A DNA stretch of 41,434 bases from an uncultured Porphyromonas sp. (GTDB taxonomy: Bacteria > Bacteroidota > Bacteroidia > Bacteroidales > Porphyromonadaceae). Shown here piece after piece: positions 1 through 8,100 of this stretch. The position numbers and the translations under genes were made by a program. Below the pieces are notes generated by a model. The model made no database searches, was not told the origin of the DNA, and saw only the letters and a list, made by a program, of their open reading frames with translations. The stretch covers positions 1-41,434 of the forward strand of contig NZ_CAJPPN010000021.1 in NCBI RefSeq assembly GCF_905372525.1. Reading direction: 5' to 3'. Position 1 is the stretch's first letter, and each line of letters starts with the position of its first letter.

Positions 1-868
1 GGGTAGGAGAGGGAGTGGTACTAGGGGTGGCTTCCTCCTTGGGGGACTCCTTCTTGGGGGGAGGGAAGCCGATCTCGTGGATGGCGTGGGTCGGGCATAC
101 TACGACGCACTTACGGCAGAGTCGGCACTTGGTGTGGTCGATGTAGGAGAGGTTGTCTGCGATGGTGATGGCCTCGAACTTACACTCCTTGAAGCAGAGC
201 GAGCAGCCGATGCAGGCATTCCCACAGGCCTTCTTTGCCACACCGCCCTTATCCTTATTGACGCAGCTGACGAAGATCCTTCGCCCCTTGGGCCCTCGGC
301 GCCTTAGTTCGATGATGAACTTCGGGCAGGCCTTGACGCAGGCACCGCAGGCGACGCACTTGTCTTCGATGATTACGGGGAGTCTCGTCTCGCTGTCCAT
401 GTACATCGCGTCGAACTCGCAGGCATGGACGCAGTCGGCCATCCCTAGGCAGCCCCAGCTACAGTCGGTATCCCCCTTGTAGAGGGCTGAGGCGACGGCA
501 CAGCTGGATGCGCCGTCATAGACGTTGGTCCTAGGGCGCGCCTCGCAGGTACCATTACAGCGGACGACGGCTACGAGAGGGTCTTTCTTTGCTGCGGCCA
601 TCCCGAGGATTGCTCCGACCTTCTCCATCACTGGTGATCCGCCCACAGGACAGAAGAGTCCATCCAGTCCGCTCTCACTCTTGGCACAGGCGGCGGCGAA
701 GGCGGCACAGCCGGGGAAGCCACAGCCCCCACAGTTGGCCTGGGGGAGGACCTCTGCGACCTCTGCTATGCGCGGGTCTTCCTTGACCTCAAATTTCTTG
801 GATACGATGTAGAGCAGTCCGGCTCCGAGAGCTCCGATGAGTGCCAGTACGGCTATTGTGATGCCCAT
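1..868 (-). CDS. rnfB: Ion-translocating ferredoxin:NAD oxidoreductase subunit RnfB (3' end outside window)
   Basis: RnfB is the iron-sulfur subunit of the Rnf membrane complex, which couples electron transfer between ferredoxin and NAD to ion pumping. The reading frame starts at an ATG at 868 and stays open to the window edge (289 codons), so the C-terminus is missing. An N-terminal membrane anchor (MGITIAVLALIGALGAGLLY) is followed by the cysteine-rich ACCESS-type cluster motif NCGGCGFPGC. Several [4Fe-4S] ferredoxin motifs follow (CVACGACVKACP, CIGCSLCFKEC, CRLCRKCVVVCP). The last visible part is a Pro/Lys/Glu/Ser-rich tail, common at RnfB C-termini. The gene begins 7 bp after the rseC stop, so the two are almost certainly cotranscribed, with the remaining rnf genes expected to the left of the window. 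The assignment is very secure. Confidence 0.95.
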   Translation of the reverse strand, partial: MGITIAVLALIGALGAGLLYIVSKKFEVKEDPRIAEVAEVLPQANCGGCGFPGCAAFAAACAKSESGLDGLFCPVGGSPVMEKVGAILGMAAAKKDPLVAVVRCNGTCEARPRTNVYDGASSCAVASALYKGDTDCSWGCLGMADCVHACEFDAMYMDSETRLPVIIEDKCVACGACVKACPKFIIELRRRGPKGRRIFVSCVNKDKGGVAKKACGNACIGCSLCFKECKFEAITIADNLSYIDHTKCRLCRKCVVVCPTHAIHEIGFPPPKKESPKEEATPSTTPSPT

Positions 869-875
869 AGTATGG

Positions 876-1331
876 TTAGCGTTGAGATGTATCTGAGGGG
901 GAGAGGGGGTGTACCTCTAGGGCTAGGGAGCGTCTGAGGCTACGGGCGCAGGTGTAGAGCGTCAGGTAGTAGAGGCAGAGGGCGAGCAGGGCCAGTAGGA
1001 TCGAGGCCGTCTCGCTCCAGTGCAGGAGCTCCTGACCTATGCCTAGAGCTGAAAGCAGGAGGAGTAGGGGGAGGACGAAGGCAAGTAGGATGGCTCGCCG
1101 ACCGATACTATTGCGTCCCTCGACGATGACTGCTTGGCCTACCTCGTAGTGCTCAGCCTGGTGTGTCGGTATGGACAGGAGGCGATCCTTGCAGTCGGCA
1201 GTGGTGCAGAAGTCCTTGGCATGGCACCCTGTGCAGGCGCTCAGCTGCTGAATCTTCACGATGAGCTCGCCGGGGTGCACTGCTGCCACGATCCCCGTAC
1301 GTCGCTCTGACCCAGAGTTCTTTCTGTTCAT
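876..1331 (-). CDS. rseC: RseC/MucC family membrane protein, first gene of the rnf operon
   Basis: This 151-residue protein belongs to the RseC/MucC (SoxR-reducing system) family. A short N-terminal cytoplasmic region carries a cysteine cluster (C33, C36, C42, C47), and two hydrophobic helices follow (about 80-100 and 108-130). In enterobacteria RseC is tied to sigma-E control and to reduction of SoxR together with Rsx/Rnf proteins. In Bacteroidetes it typically heads the rnf operon, as here, where rnfB starts 7 bp downstream. The cysteines may bind an Fe-S cluster, but that is inference. The ATG at 1331 gives the usual family length. A promoter-like -7/-33 pair lies about 100 bp upstream. 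Confidence 0.88.
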   Translation of the reverse strand: MNRKNSGSERRTGIVAAVHPGELIVKIQQLSACTGCHAKDFCTTADCKDRLLSIPTHQAEHYEVGQAVIVEGRNSIGRRAILLAFVLPLLLLLSALGIGQELLHWSETASILLALLALCLYYLTLYTCARSLRRSLALEVHPLSPSDTSQR

Positions 1332-1427
1332 AGTGGTGATACCTTGGATGGTGAGGAGCTGTAGTTATCAGCTCAGATCAGGGTATCCCTCCGTAGGGGA
1401 GGAGTACCCCCATACAAATCACATCAG

Positions 1428-1458
1428 CAAAAGTAGGTATTCTTCCAGAAAGATACAA
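1428..1458 (-). promoter_or_regulatory. Putative Bacteroidetes promoter for rseC-rnfB
   Basis: Read on the minus strand, TACTTTTG at 1435-1428 fits the Bacteroidetes -7 consensus TAnnTTTG exactly. A TTG lies at 1458-1456, 20 bp upstream, matching the -33 element. The predicted start gives a 5' leader of roughly 90 nt before the rseC ATG at 1331. Confidence 0.65.
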
Positions 1459-1620
1459 GGGTGTTCCTCCCCGCTTTTAGGTACTGTTAAGTAATTTTAC
1501 AGAGGAGTGTCTTTTGCGCCCTCAGAAGGGGGGGGTCTTTGCAAGAAGGGGCACCATAGGGGCATCATCGGACTGAGAGACCCTGAGGGGTAGGTGTCTC
1601 CTATACCATATATAATAGGT

Positions 1621-1666
1621 TAGGGACAGCTAGCTGGAGGGTATCCTCCGATGCTAGCTGTCCCTA
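1621..1666 (-). terminator. Nested hairpin, likely terminator of the NYN gene
   Basis: A perfect 14-bp outer stem (TAGGGACAGCTAGC at 1621-1634 with its complement at 1653-1666) encloses a second 5-bp hairpin, GGAGG-GTAT-CCTCC (1636-1649). It lies about 40 bp beyond the NYN stop codon at 1708. Sequence past the stem on the minus strand is A/T-rich but has no clean U-tract. Confidence 0.7.
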
Positions 1667-1707
1667 GGGATGGGGGGCTCTCATATGGGGAGCTACCCCT
1701 CGGGGGA

Positions 1708-2856
1708 TTAGTCTAGGAGTAGGGTGACGTTCTTGGCGATGAGCTGTCCCTTCTCGTTGCGGTCTAGCTCGAGCTCTACGTGGTCGCCTACGGAGAGGTT
1801 GTTGAAGACCGTCCCAGAGAGGCTCTTGTAGTGGAAGAAAGCGTTCTCGCTCATACCCACATCGATGAAGCCAAAGCCAGCCTTCAGCGCGTTGATATAC
1901 CCCTCGGTGATTTCAGGTAGGGGCTCACTGGCACGCTTGATATGCTCCTCTAGGTCTGGGAGCTGGATCTTCCCCACGACCTTGACCTCGGGTACGGGGA
2001 GAGACTCCTGCACCGTCATGGTGAGCTTAGGCTGAGGCTCCTCGGCGATCTTCGTCTCGGACTCACTCTCGTCCTCAGAGTCTTCTACGGGCTTGACCTC
2101 CGTACTCTCGGGGATCGGGCGGGTACGTGCTGTGGGAGCCTGATAGGGACGTCCCTTGGTGTCCCTTAGCCGGTCGTCGGCACCATTCTTAGAGACGAAG
2201 AGTCCATTGATGATAGGATCGCTCCGATAGGCACGGCTATCGATGAGCTCGTTCATCATCACGGGATAGGTGGCCTCCTCTAGGAGCTCAAAGGACGTAT
2301 ACGTCGTCGTGGGCTCCTTCTTCTGCTCGCCGTCATGCTCTAGGTCCCAGCCGAGTACCATCACCCGAGTACCTAGGGCGTGGAGCTTCTTGACGAGTGG
2401 GATATAGTCTCCATCGGCAGCGATGAGTACTACGACGTCGAACTCCTGATGGAGTGCTCGCTCGTAGGCCTCGAGGGCAAAGAGGACATCCACTCCCTTC
2501 TCCTTCTTCTTCCCCTTGCCAGCACGAGAGAGGGGCAGGTGATGCTGTGTGACCCCCTCGGCGTTGAGCACGTCATCGAAGAGCCGTTCGTAGAACAGTA
2601 CATCCCCAGCAGCCTTGGCAGCCTCACTCGCAGAGAGGCGACCGCGGAAGTAGTGAGCATCGACGATCTTGCACAGTTCAGGCTGTGTGGCCTCCATCTG
2701 GGCGATCTGGTAGCGTAGGAAGCGGTGTAGTCCCCCGACGCTCAGTCTACTCTTACGCTCGTGATGCTGATAATAAAAGGTACTTACGTGCCAAAAGTAA
2801 TTCCCGTCGTAGAAGACACCTACGCGGGTCAGTTGTGATCTTTTTCCTTTAGTCAT
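1708..2856 (-). CDS. NYN domain protein with C-terminal cold-shock-like domain
   Basis: The N-terminal half is an NYN (PIN-like, LabA/DUF88-type) domain, usually a metal-dependent RNA nuclease fold. Acidic positions are visible at D17 (FYDGNY), D123 (KGVDVLFALEAYE) and D148/D150 (AADGDYIPLV). A low-complexity acidic linker follows (about 235-290), then a cold-shock/S1-like OB fold (GYINALKAGFGFIDV onward). That layout suggests a nuclease or RNA-binding factor with its own RNA-recognition domain; RNA as substrate is inferred. The frame is open to a further ATG at 2910 (400 aa), but a perfect -7 box at 2912-2919 would put transcription start at about that codon. I therefore chose the ATG at 2856 (382 aa), which leaves a leader of about 50 nt. 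The gene stands alone. Confidence 0.85.
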   Translation of the reverse strand: MTKGKRSQLTRVGVFYDGNYFWHVSTFYYQHHERKSRLSVGGLHRFLRYQIAQMEATQPELCKIVDAHYFRGRLSASEAAKAAGDVLFYERLFDDVLNAEGVTQHHLPLSRAGKGKKKEKGVDVLFALEAYERALHQEFDVVVLIAADGDYIPLVKKLHALGTRVMVLGWDLEHDGEQKKEPTTTYTSFELLEEATYPVMMNELIDSRAYRSDPIINGLFVSKNGADDRLRDTKGRPYQAPTARTRPIPESTEVKPVEDSEDESESETKIAEEPQPKLTMTVQESLPVPEVKVVGKIQLPDLEEHIKRASEPLPEITEGYINALKAGFGFIDVGMSENAFFHYKSLSGTVFNNLSVGDHVELELDRNEKGQLIAKNVTLLLD

Positions 2857-2911
2857 TATGCAAAAATTAAATTGTGATCCATGGGAGGGCAAAGCACTCG
2901 CCCACGGCATA

Positions 2912-2919
2912 CAAAGATA
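2912..2919 (-). promoter_or_regulatory. Putative -7 promoter box of the NYN gene
   Basis: The minus strand reads TATCTTTG, an exact match to TAnnTTTG. No clear -33 TTTG was found at the right distance. This box supports the ATG at 2856 over the one at 2910. Confidence 0.6.
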
Positions 2920-3142
2920 GCTTTTTTACATAAAAGGCTCGTATCCCCGAGCATAACGTCCCTGAGTCGTACGTCCCTAAGAGTCCCCCGGTCGGGGTAC
3001 CCTCAGCCCCGTCCGACTCTTCCCGCTACCTCCCCCCGATGATGTATCTAGGGTGGGGGAGCTGGCCTCATGACTAGGCTGATAGGAGCTCAGTCGGGGG
3101 GATCGGAGTTCCCTGCCAAGCGCCCTGAGTGCCCTGTCGTAC

Positions 3143-3175
3143 CTGGGAGGGTACGCTCTAGGGATACCCTCCCAG
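3143..3175. other. Strong stem-loop in divergent intergenic DNA
   Basis: An 11-bp perfect stem, CTGGGAGGGTA (3143-3153) with TACCCTCCCAG (3165-3175), encloses an 11-nt loop. It resembles the terminators elsewhere in the window, yet neither neighbouring gene is transcribed into it. It may end an unannotated small transcript or be part of a regulatory structure. Confidence 0.5.
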
Positions 3176-3221
3176 ACGCTCTGCGTATACCCCCCATTGC
3201 GCTCTCGACTAGAAGGGGAGA

Positions 3222-3287
3222 GTGTACACGTGAGTACACTCTAGTGTACGCGTGGGTACACTGTTGTATACACACGTGTACACTAGA
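3222..3287. repeat. 66-bp element, three 22-bp GTGTACAC-type units (copy 1)
   Basis: Three consecutive 22-bp units start at 3222, 3244 and 3266. Each is an imperfect palindrome built from GTGTAC and GTACAC half-sites. The outermost arms, AGTGTACACGTG (3221-3232) and CACGTGTACACT (3273-3284), are perfectly complementary over 12 bp. Most of the element alternates purine and pyrimidine. A second copy in the same orientation and with the same 22-bp period lies at 26979-27044; unit 3 is the best conserved (GTRTACACACGTGTACACT). It sits about 375 bp upstream of the sigma factor gene. Function unknown. Confidence 0.85.
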
Positions 3288-3422
3288 CCCCTCTCGGTAG
3301 GTCCTCTGGGATGGATATATCCAGCCCACTCCCTCGTCCCTCCCGCTCCCTACCTCACCTGCTCCCTAAGGGGGGGATTAGCCTGAGTGGTACGCCCCGA
3401 GCAGAGGTATACCCCTTAGGGA

Positions 3423-3454
3423 TTTGGAAGTGTCAAAACATATGCTTTAATTTG
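3423..3454 (+). promoter_or_regulatory. Candidate promoter for the sigma factor-porT operon
   Basis: TTTG at 3423-3426 (-33) and TTAATTTG at 3447-3454 (-7, one mismatch to TAnnTTTG) are separated by 20 bp. This would give a 5' leader of about 200 nt before the ATG at 3663. Confidence 0.45.
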
Positions 3455-3662
3455 TACTGAAGAAGGCTAAGGGTCACCCCCATTAGCCACTCGTACACAT
3501 TCATCCCGAGAGATAATCAGTCTGACAACGTACTAGATAGCCTATAGGAGTAGCATTACATATCTACATAAAAGTAAGGTCGAACCGCCGCGTGCCTCCC
3601 CCTCTCTCCTGAGGGATCCCCTAGACGGGGCTGGAGCATGTCGGTACAAAAGCAAGACGGAA

Positions 3663-4244
3663 ATGAAAAGATATGAAGGCATGATAGATGATGAGCTCGT
3701 TCATCTCTACGCTGCAGGTTGCGATGAGGCTTTCAATGAGTTGTTGGCACGGTATGATGCGTATGTGCATACCTATATCCGCTATTCCATCTCAGACGAA
3801 GACCAGGTGGAGGACGTCTTCCAAGAGGTCTTCATCAAGGTCATGCTCACCATTCGTCAGGGACGCTATACGGCGGAGGGTAAGTTCAAGAGCTGGCTGG
3901 GACGAGTCGCACACAACCTCGTCATCGATTACTTCCGCAGGCAGAAGGCCCGGGGAGCCTCCCAGCCCATCGAGAGCAACGACCCAGAGCAACCCCTACA
4001 GACCCTACAGGTTCCCTCGTCCGACCTGAGTGCCGAGGAGTCCATCATCCTACGGGAGCACCTTACCGACCTGAGTGAGGGGATCCGCCACCTCTCTCAG
4101 GAGCAGCAGGAGGTCGTACGTCTGCGCTACTGGGAGGATCTGAGCTTCAAGGAGATCGCAGAGCAGACGGGGGTGAGTATCAATACCGCTCTCGGGCGGA
4201 TGCGCTATGCCCTAGCGCATCTGAAGCGTCACATGCGCTCATAG
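3663..4244 (+). CDS. ECF-type RNA polymerase sigma factor
   Basis: This 193-residue sigma-70 family protein has the size and two-domain layout of an extracytoplasmic-function sigma factor. Sigma region 2 covers about residues 20-95, including DVFQEVFIKVM and FKSWLGRVAHNLVIDYFRRQ. Region 4 covers about 135-190 with a helix-turn-helix (LSFKEIAEQTGVSINTALGR). No anti-sigma gene is adjacent. The next gene, 22 bp downstream, is porT, encoding a type IX secretion component, so the two are probably cotranscribed. In Porphyromonas gingivalis an ECF sigma (SigP) is known to control por genes, which makes the linkage suggestive. Whether this protein is the SigP orthologue cannot be decided from the sequence alone. 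Confidence 0.9.
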   Translation: MKRYEGMIDDELVHLYAAGCDEAFNELLARYDAYVHTYIRYSISDEDQVEDVFQEVFIKVMLTIRQGRYTAEGKFKSWLGRVAHNLVIDYFRRQKARGASQPIESNDPEQPLQTLQVPSSDLSAEESIILREHLTDLSEGIRHLSQEQQEVVRLRYWEDLSFKEIAEQTGVSINTALGRMRYALAHLKRHMRS

Positions 4245-4266
4245 CCCTTCCCCTTTCCTGCACCCC

Positions 4267-4989
4267 ATGATCGCCCCTAGGTGTCTACTGCTACTAGGCA
4301 TGAGCCTCTGTGTCCCCGCTCTCGTGGGGGGCACAGATGCTCATGCTCAGCAGGGACGACCGGAGCATCAGCCCTATGTGGATCTACGTCGCTACTATCT
4401 AGGCTTCCGTATCGGGCTGCACACCTCTGACCTACACATTGTGAGTAGGGGAGAGCCAACCCCCGAGGGTACGACCCTCTGGGGGGAGACCCCGAGCTAT
4501 CAGCCAGGCTTCAGTATCGGGGTCATCGGGGGGCTAGCCCTCGGCTCTGGGCTGGAGCTTCGCCTCTTGCCCACTCTGCATCTAGGAGAGAGCGAGGTCG
4601 CCTATACGGATGGTCGGCGAGAGGTCGGACGGTATAGCGTGAAGATGCACTTCGTGAGCCTGCCCCTAGAGCTCAAGTGGGGAGCCCTGCGCCTAGGTAA
4701 TATCCGCCCCTTCGTCTCGGCGGGTATCTATACCCAGACGATGCTCGGGGGGAGTCGGGGCGATGTACTTCGCCTGCGGAGGATGGACTACGGGAGCTCG
4801 CTAGGTGTGGGCTGTGACTTCTACTTCCGTCTCTTCAAGCTCTCGCCTCAGCTGACCTTTAGCTACGGGATGGGTAATGTCCTCGATACCGATCGTCCGG
4901 ATCTACGAGAGGATCGCCGCATCTACTATACGCAGGCACTAGAGCGGGTAGGGACACGTATGATCCTCCTCTCCCTGAGCTTCGAGTAG
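4267..4989 (+). CDS. porT: PorT family outer membrane protein, type IX secretion/gliding component
   Basis: The 240-residue product has a signal peptide (cleavage near AHA-QQG, about residue 27) and a small outer-membrane beta-barrel pattern. Features shared with PorT/SprT proteins are the opening YYLGFRIGLHTSDL, the central VSLPLELKWGALRLGNIRPF, the FRLFKLSPQLTFSYGMGNVL strand pair and the C-terminal ILLSLSFE ending in an aromatic/acidic pair. PorT is required for the type IX secretion system that exports proteins carrying a C-terminal signal across the outer membrane. Length fits the family. The gene follows the ECF sigma gene with a 22-bp gap, and no terminator is evident before the ileS promoter. 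A generic PorT-like barrel is the alternative. Confidence 0.82.
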   Translation: MIAPRCLLLLGMSLCVPALVGGTDAHAQQGRPEHQPYVDLRRYYLGFRIGLHTSDLHIVSRGEPTPEGTTLWGETPSYQPGFSIGVIGGLALGSGLELRLLPTLHLGESEVAYTDGRREVGRYSVKMHFVSLPLELKWGALRLGNIRPFVSAGIYTQTMLGGSRGDVLRLRRMDYGSSLGVGCDFYFRLFKLSPQLTFSYGMGNVLDTDRPDLREDRRIYYTQALERVGTRMILLSLSFE

Positions 4990-5022
4990 GAGCCTACGGA
5001 GGGACCGTATGATGTAAAAACG

Positions 5023-5030
5023 TATCTTTG
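5023..5030 (+). promoter_or_regulatory. Putative -7 promoter box of ileS
   Basis: TATCTTTG is an exact TAnnTTTG match, about 90 bp before the ileS ATG at 5120. A clear -33 TTTG is missing. The leader contains a purine-rich tract (GGGAGGAGGGGAG) facing CCTTCCCCC, which could fold, but no T-box features are visible. Confidence 0.6.
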
Positions 5031-5119
5031 TAGCGTTTTTCAGACATAGTATGCTGTAGGGAGGAGGGGAGAGAGACCTTGACCTTCCCCCGATACACCA
5101 TTATAAGTAGGTACGATTT

Positions 5120-8100
5120 ATGAGCCAAAAGTTCCCTGAATACGAGAGCTTACTGCTATCCGGGATCAACCAGAAGGTCCTGAACCGATGGCAGGAAGAA
5201 GACCTCTTCGCCCGAAGCCTCGCCCTGAGAGAGGGCGCCCCCTCGTTCGTCTTCTACGAAGGCCCCCCCTCAGCCAATGGGATGCCGGGGATTCACCACG
5301 TCATGGCTCGCTCGATCAAGGACATCTTCTGTCGGTACAAGACGATGAAGGGCTACCGCGTAGACCGCAAGGCCGGCTGGGATACCCACGGCTTGCCCGT
5401 AGAGCTCGGCGTAGAGAAGGCCCTCGGGATCACCAAGGAGGACATCGGCAAGACCATCAGCGTGGCAGACTACAACGCAGCCTGCCGACAGGAGGTGATG
5501 AAGTACACCCAGGAGTGGGAGGAGCTGACACGCCTCATGGGCTACTGGGTGGACATGGAGCACCCCTACATCACCTATGACAATAGATATATAGAGAGCC
5601 TCTGGTACCTACTCAGCGTCATCTACAAGAAGGGGCTCCTCTACAAGGGCTACACCATCCAACCCTATTCCCCAGCTGCAGGGACGGGGCTCAGCACCCA
5701 TGAGCTGAACCAGCCGGGGTGCTATCGGGACGTAAAGGATACGACCTGCATCGCCCAGTTCCCCATCCTTAATCCTAAGGAGGAGATGAAGGGGCACGGG
5801 GCTGCCTATTTCCTAGCTTGGACGACAACCCCCTGGACACTTCCCTCCAACACCGCTCTCTGCGTCGGACCCACGATCGAGTACGTCGCCGTGCGTACCT
5901 ACAACCCCTATAGCGGTGACCCGATCACCGTCGTCCTCGCCGAACCTCTCCTGCACACTCTCTTTGCTCAGGAGCTAGAGGGGCAGGAGGCACTCCGGGC
6001 TTACCAAAAGGGAGACAAGAAGCTCCCCTATCAGGTCGTCGGACGCTGGCAGGGTAGCGAGCTCGTGGGAATGCACTACGAGCAGCTACTCCCCTGGATG
6101 ACTCCGAGTGGAGATGCCTTCCGAGTAATCTCTGGGGACTTTGTGACCACGAGTGACGGTACGGGGATCGTACATATCGCTCCTACCTTCGGGGCTGATG
6201 ACAACAAGGTCGCCAAGCAGAGCGGCATCGGGGCTCTCCTCGTCCGCGACCGAGACGGCAACGAGCGTCCGATGGTGGATATGCGGGGACGACTGTACCG
6301 TATCGAGGACCTTGATCCTCAGTTCGTAGCCTCCTCGGTGAACGTCGATACCTACCGTGAGTATGCCGGTCGCTACGTCAAGAATGCCTACGATGAGACG
6401 CTCACCGAGAGCGATGAGACCCTCGACGTCTCCATAGCACTACACCTCAAGGGTGAAGGTCGGGTCTTCCGCATCGAGAAGCACGTACACTCCTATCCCC
6501 ACTGCTGGCGCACGGACAAGCCCGTGCTCTACTATCCCCTAGATAGCTGGTTCATACGTACCACAGCCTGCCGGGAGGAGATGATGGAGCTCAATAGCAA
6601 GATCAACTGGAAGCCCGAGAGCACCGGTACGGGTCGCTTCGGTAAGTGGCTCGAGAACCTCCAGGACTGGAACCTCTCTCGTAGTCGCTACTGGGGTACT
6701 CCTCTACCTATATGGCGCACAGAGGACGGGCAGGAGGAGATCTGCATCAGCTCTGTCGAGGAGCTCTACAACGAGATCGAACGCTCCGTACAGGCGGGCT
6801 TCATGCCGAAGAACCCCTGGGCAGACTTCACCCCAGGGCTCTACACCAAGGAGAACTACGACAAGATCGACCTACATCGTCCCTACGTGGATGAGTTCAT
6901 CCTCGTCTCTCCCTCGGGCAAGCCTATGCGTAGGGAGACAGACCTCATCGACGTATGGTTCGACTCTGGCGCTATGCCCTACGCCCAGCTACACTACCCC
7001 TTCGAGAACAAGGAGCTGCTGGAGAGTGGCCGAGCCTTCCCCGCAGACTTCATCGCAGAGGGGGTAGACCAGACACGTGGGTGGTTCTTCACCCTACACG
7101 CTGTGGCCACGATGGTCTCCCACCAGAGCTCCTACAAGGCGGTCATCTCCAACGGCCTCGTGCTGGACAAGAATGGCAACAAGATGAGTAAGCGTCTCGG
7201 CAATGCCGTAGACCCCTTCTCTACAATCCGCGAATACGGCTCCGACCCACTACGCTGGTATATGATCAGCAACTCCTCGCCCTGGGACAACCTGAAGTTT
7301 GACCTAGAGGGCATCGATGAGGTGCGCCGTAAGTTCTTCGCTACCCTCTACAACACCTACCAGTTCTTCGCTCTCTATGCCAACCTCGATGGCTTCACGG
7401 CCGAGGCTACAGAGGTGCCTCTCAGTGAGCGTGCCGAGATCGACCGCTGGGTACTCTCCGCTCTCAATAGCCTGATCCTAGAGGTAGACCGAGACCTAGA
7501 GGACTACGAGCCCACCAAGGCCGCTCGTGCTATCGGGGACTTCGTCTCGGAGCAGCTGAGCAACTGGTACGTACGTCTCTCTCGTCGCCGCTTCTGGGCA
7601 GGCGAGATGACCACTGACAAGCTCTCCGCCTACCAGACCCTCTACCACTGTCTGGTCACGGTAGCGAAGCTCATGGCTCCTATCGCCCCCTTCTACTCCG
7701 ACCAGCTCTACCGAGACCTCGTCAGCCGAGGGACGAACGAGACGCAGTACTCCGTACACCTAGCAGACTTCCCCGTAGCAGACCGCACCGCTATCAATGC
7801 TGAGCTAGAGCGTAGCATGAGCCTAGCGCAGAGCATCTGCTCGATGGTGCTCGCTCTGAGACGCAAGGTCAATATCAAGGTGCGCCAGCCCCTACAGCGC
7901 CTCATGACCCCCGTAACCAGCGCCGAGGAGCGTGCTGCGATAGAGCCCGTCATCCCACTGATCCTCAGCGAGGTCAACCTCAAGGAACTCCAGTTCGTCT
8001 CCGACGGAGGAGAGGGGATCCTCGTCAAGCGTATCCGCCCCGACTTCAAGAAGCTCGGCCCACGCTATGGCAAGATCATGAAGCCCCTAGCCGAGGCACT

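Larger units (their letters stand above)
1332..1707. other. Intergenic region between the rnf operon and the NYN gene
   Basis: No coding region is convincing here. The part near 1332-1460 holds the rseC-rnfB promoter, and the part near 1621-1666 holds the terminator hairpin of the NYN gene that arrives from the right. Between them is a G-run (about 1527-1537) and a possible long-range pairing of CCCTCAG (near 1520) with CTGAGGG (near 1583). I assign no function to those. Confidence 0.6.
2920..3662. other. Long divergent intergenic region (about 740 bp)
   Basis: The region lies between the minus-strand NYN gene and the plus-strand sigma factor gene. It holds a strong hairpin (3143-3175), the 66-bp GTGTACAC triple repeat (3222-3287) and a candidate promoter for the sigma gene (3423-3454). 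The two overlapping frames of 76 and 79 codons across 3070-3329 run through the palindromic repeat and look like chance openings. No tRNA or known riboswitch is recognisable. Confidence 0.55.

Noticed and set aside
153..482. Plus-strand frames opposite rnfB, and similar frames opposite ileS, typA and susC
   Set aside because: They are shadows of well-supported genes on the other strand, with unnatural composition.
2857..2910. Longer NYN protein start at 2910
   Set aside because: A perfect -7 box at 2912-2919 puts transcription start at about this codon, and the extra 18 residues look unlike a protein N-terminus of this family.
3222..3287. Possible parS (ParB-binding) or CRISPR-type array
   Set aside because: The CACGTG core recalls parS, but the flanks do not match the conserved 16-bp parS. 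There are no spacers between units, so it is not CRISPR.
3070..3329. Overlapping plus- and minus-strand frames of 76 and 79 codons
   Set aside because: They run through the palindromic 22-bp repeats and their translations are low-complexity (YTRVYSRVH type), with no start context or homology-like features.
5031..5119. T-box riboswitch in the ileS leader
   Set aside because: The leader is only about 80-90 nt, lacks a T-box sequence and specifier stem, and T-boxes are not typical of Bacteroidetes.
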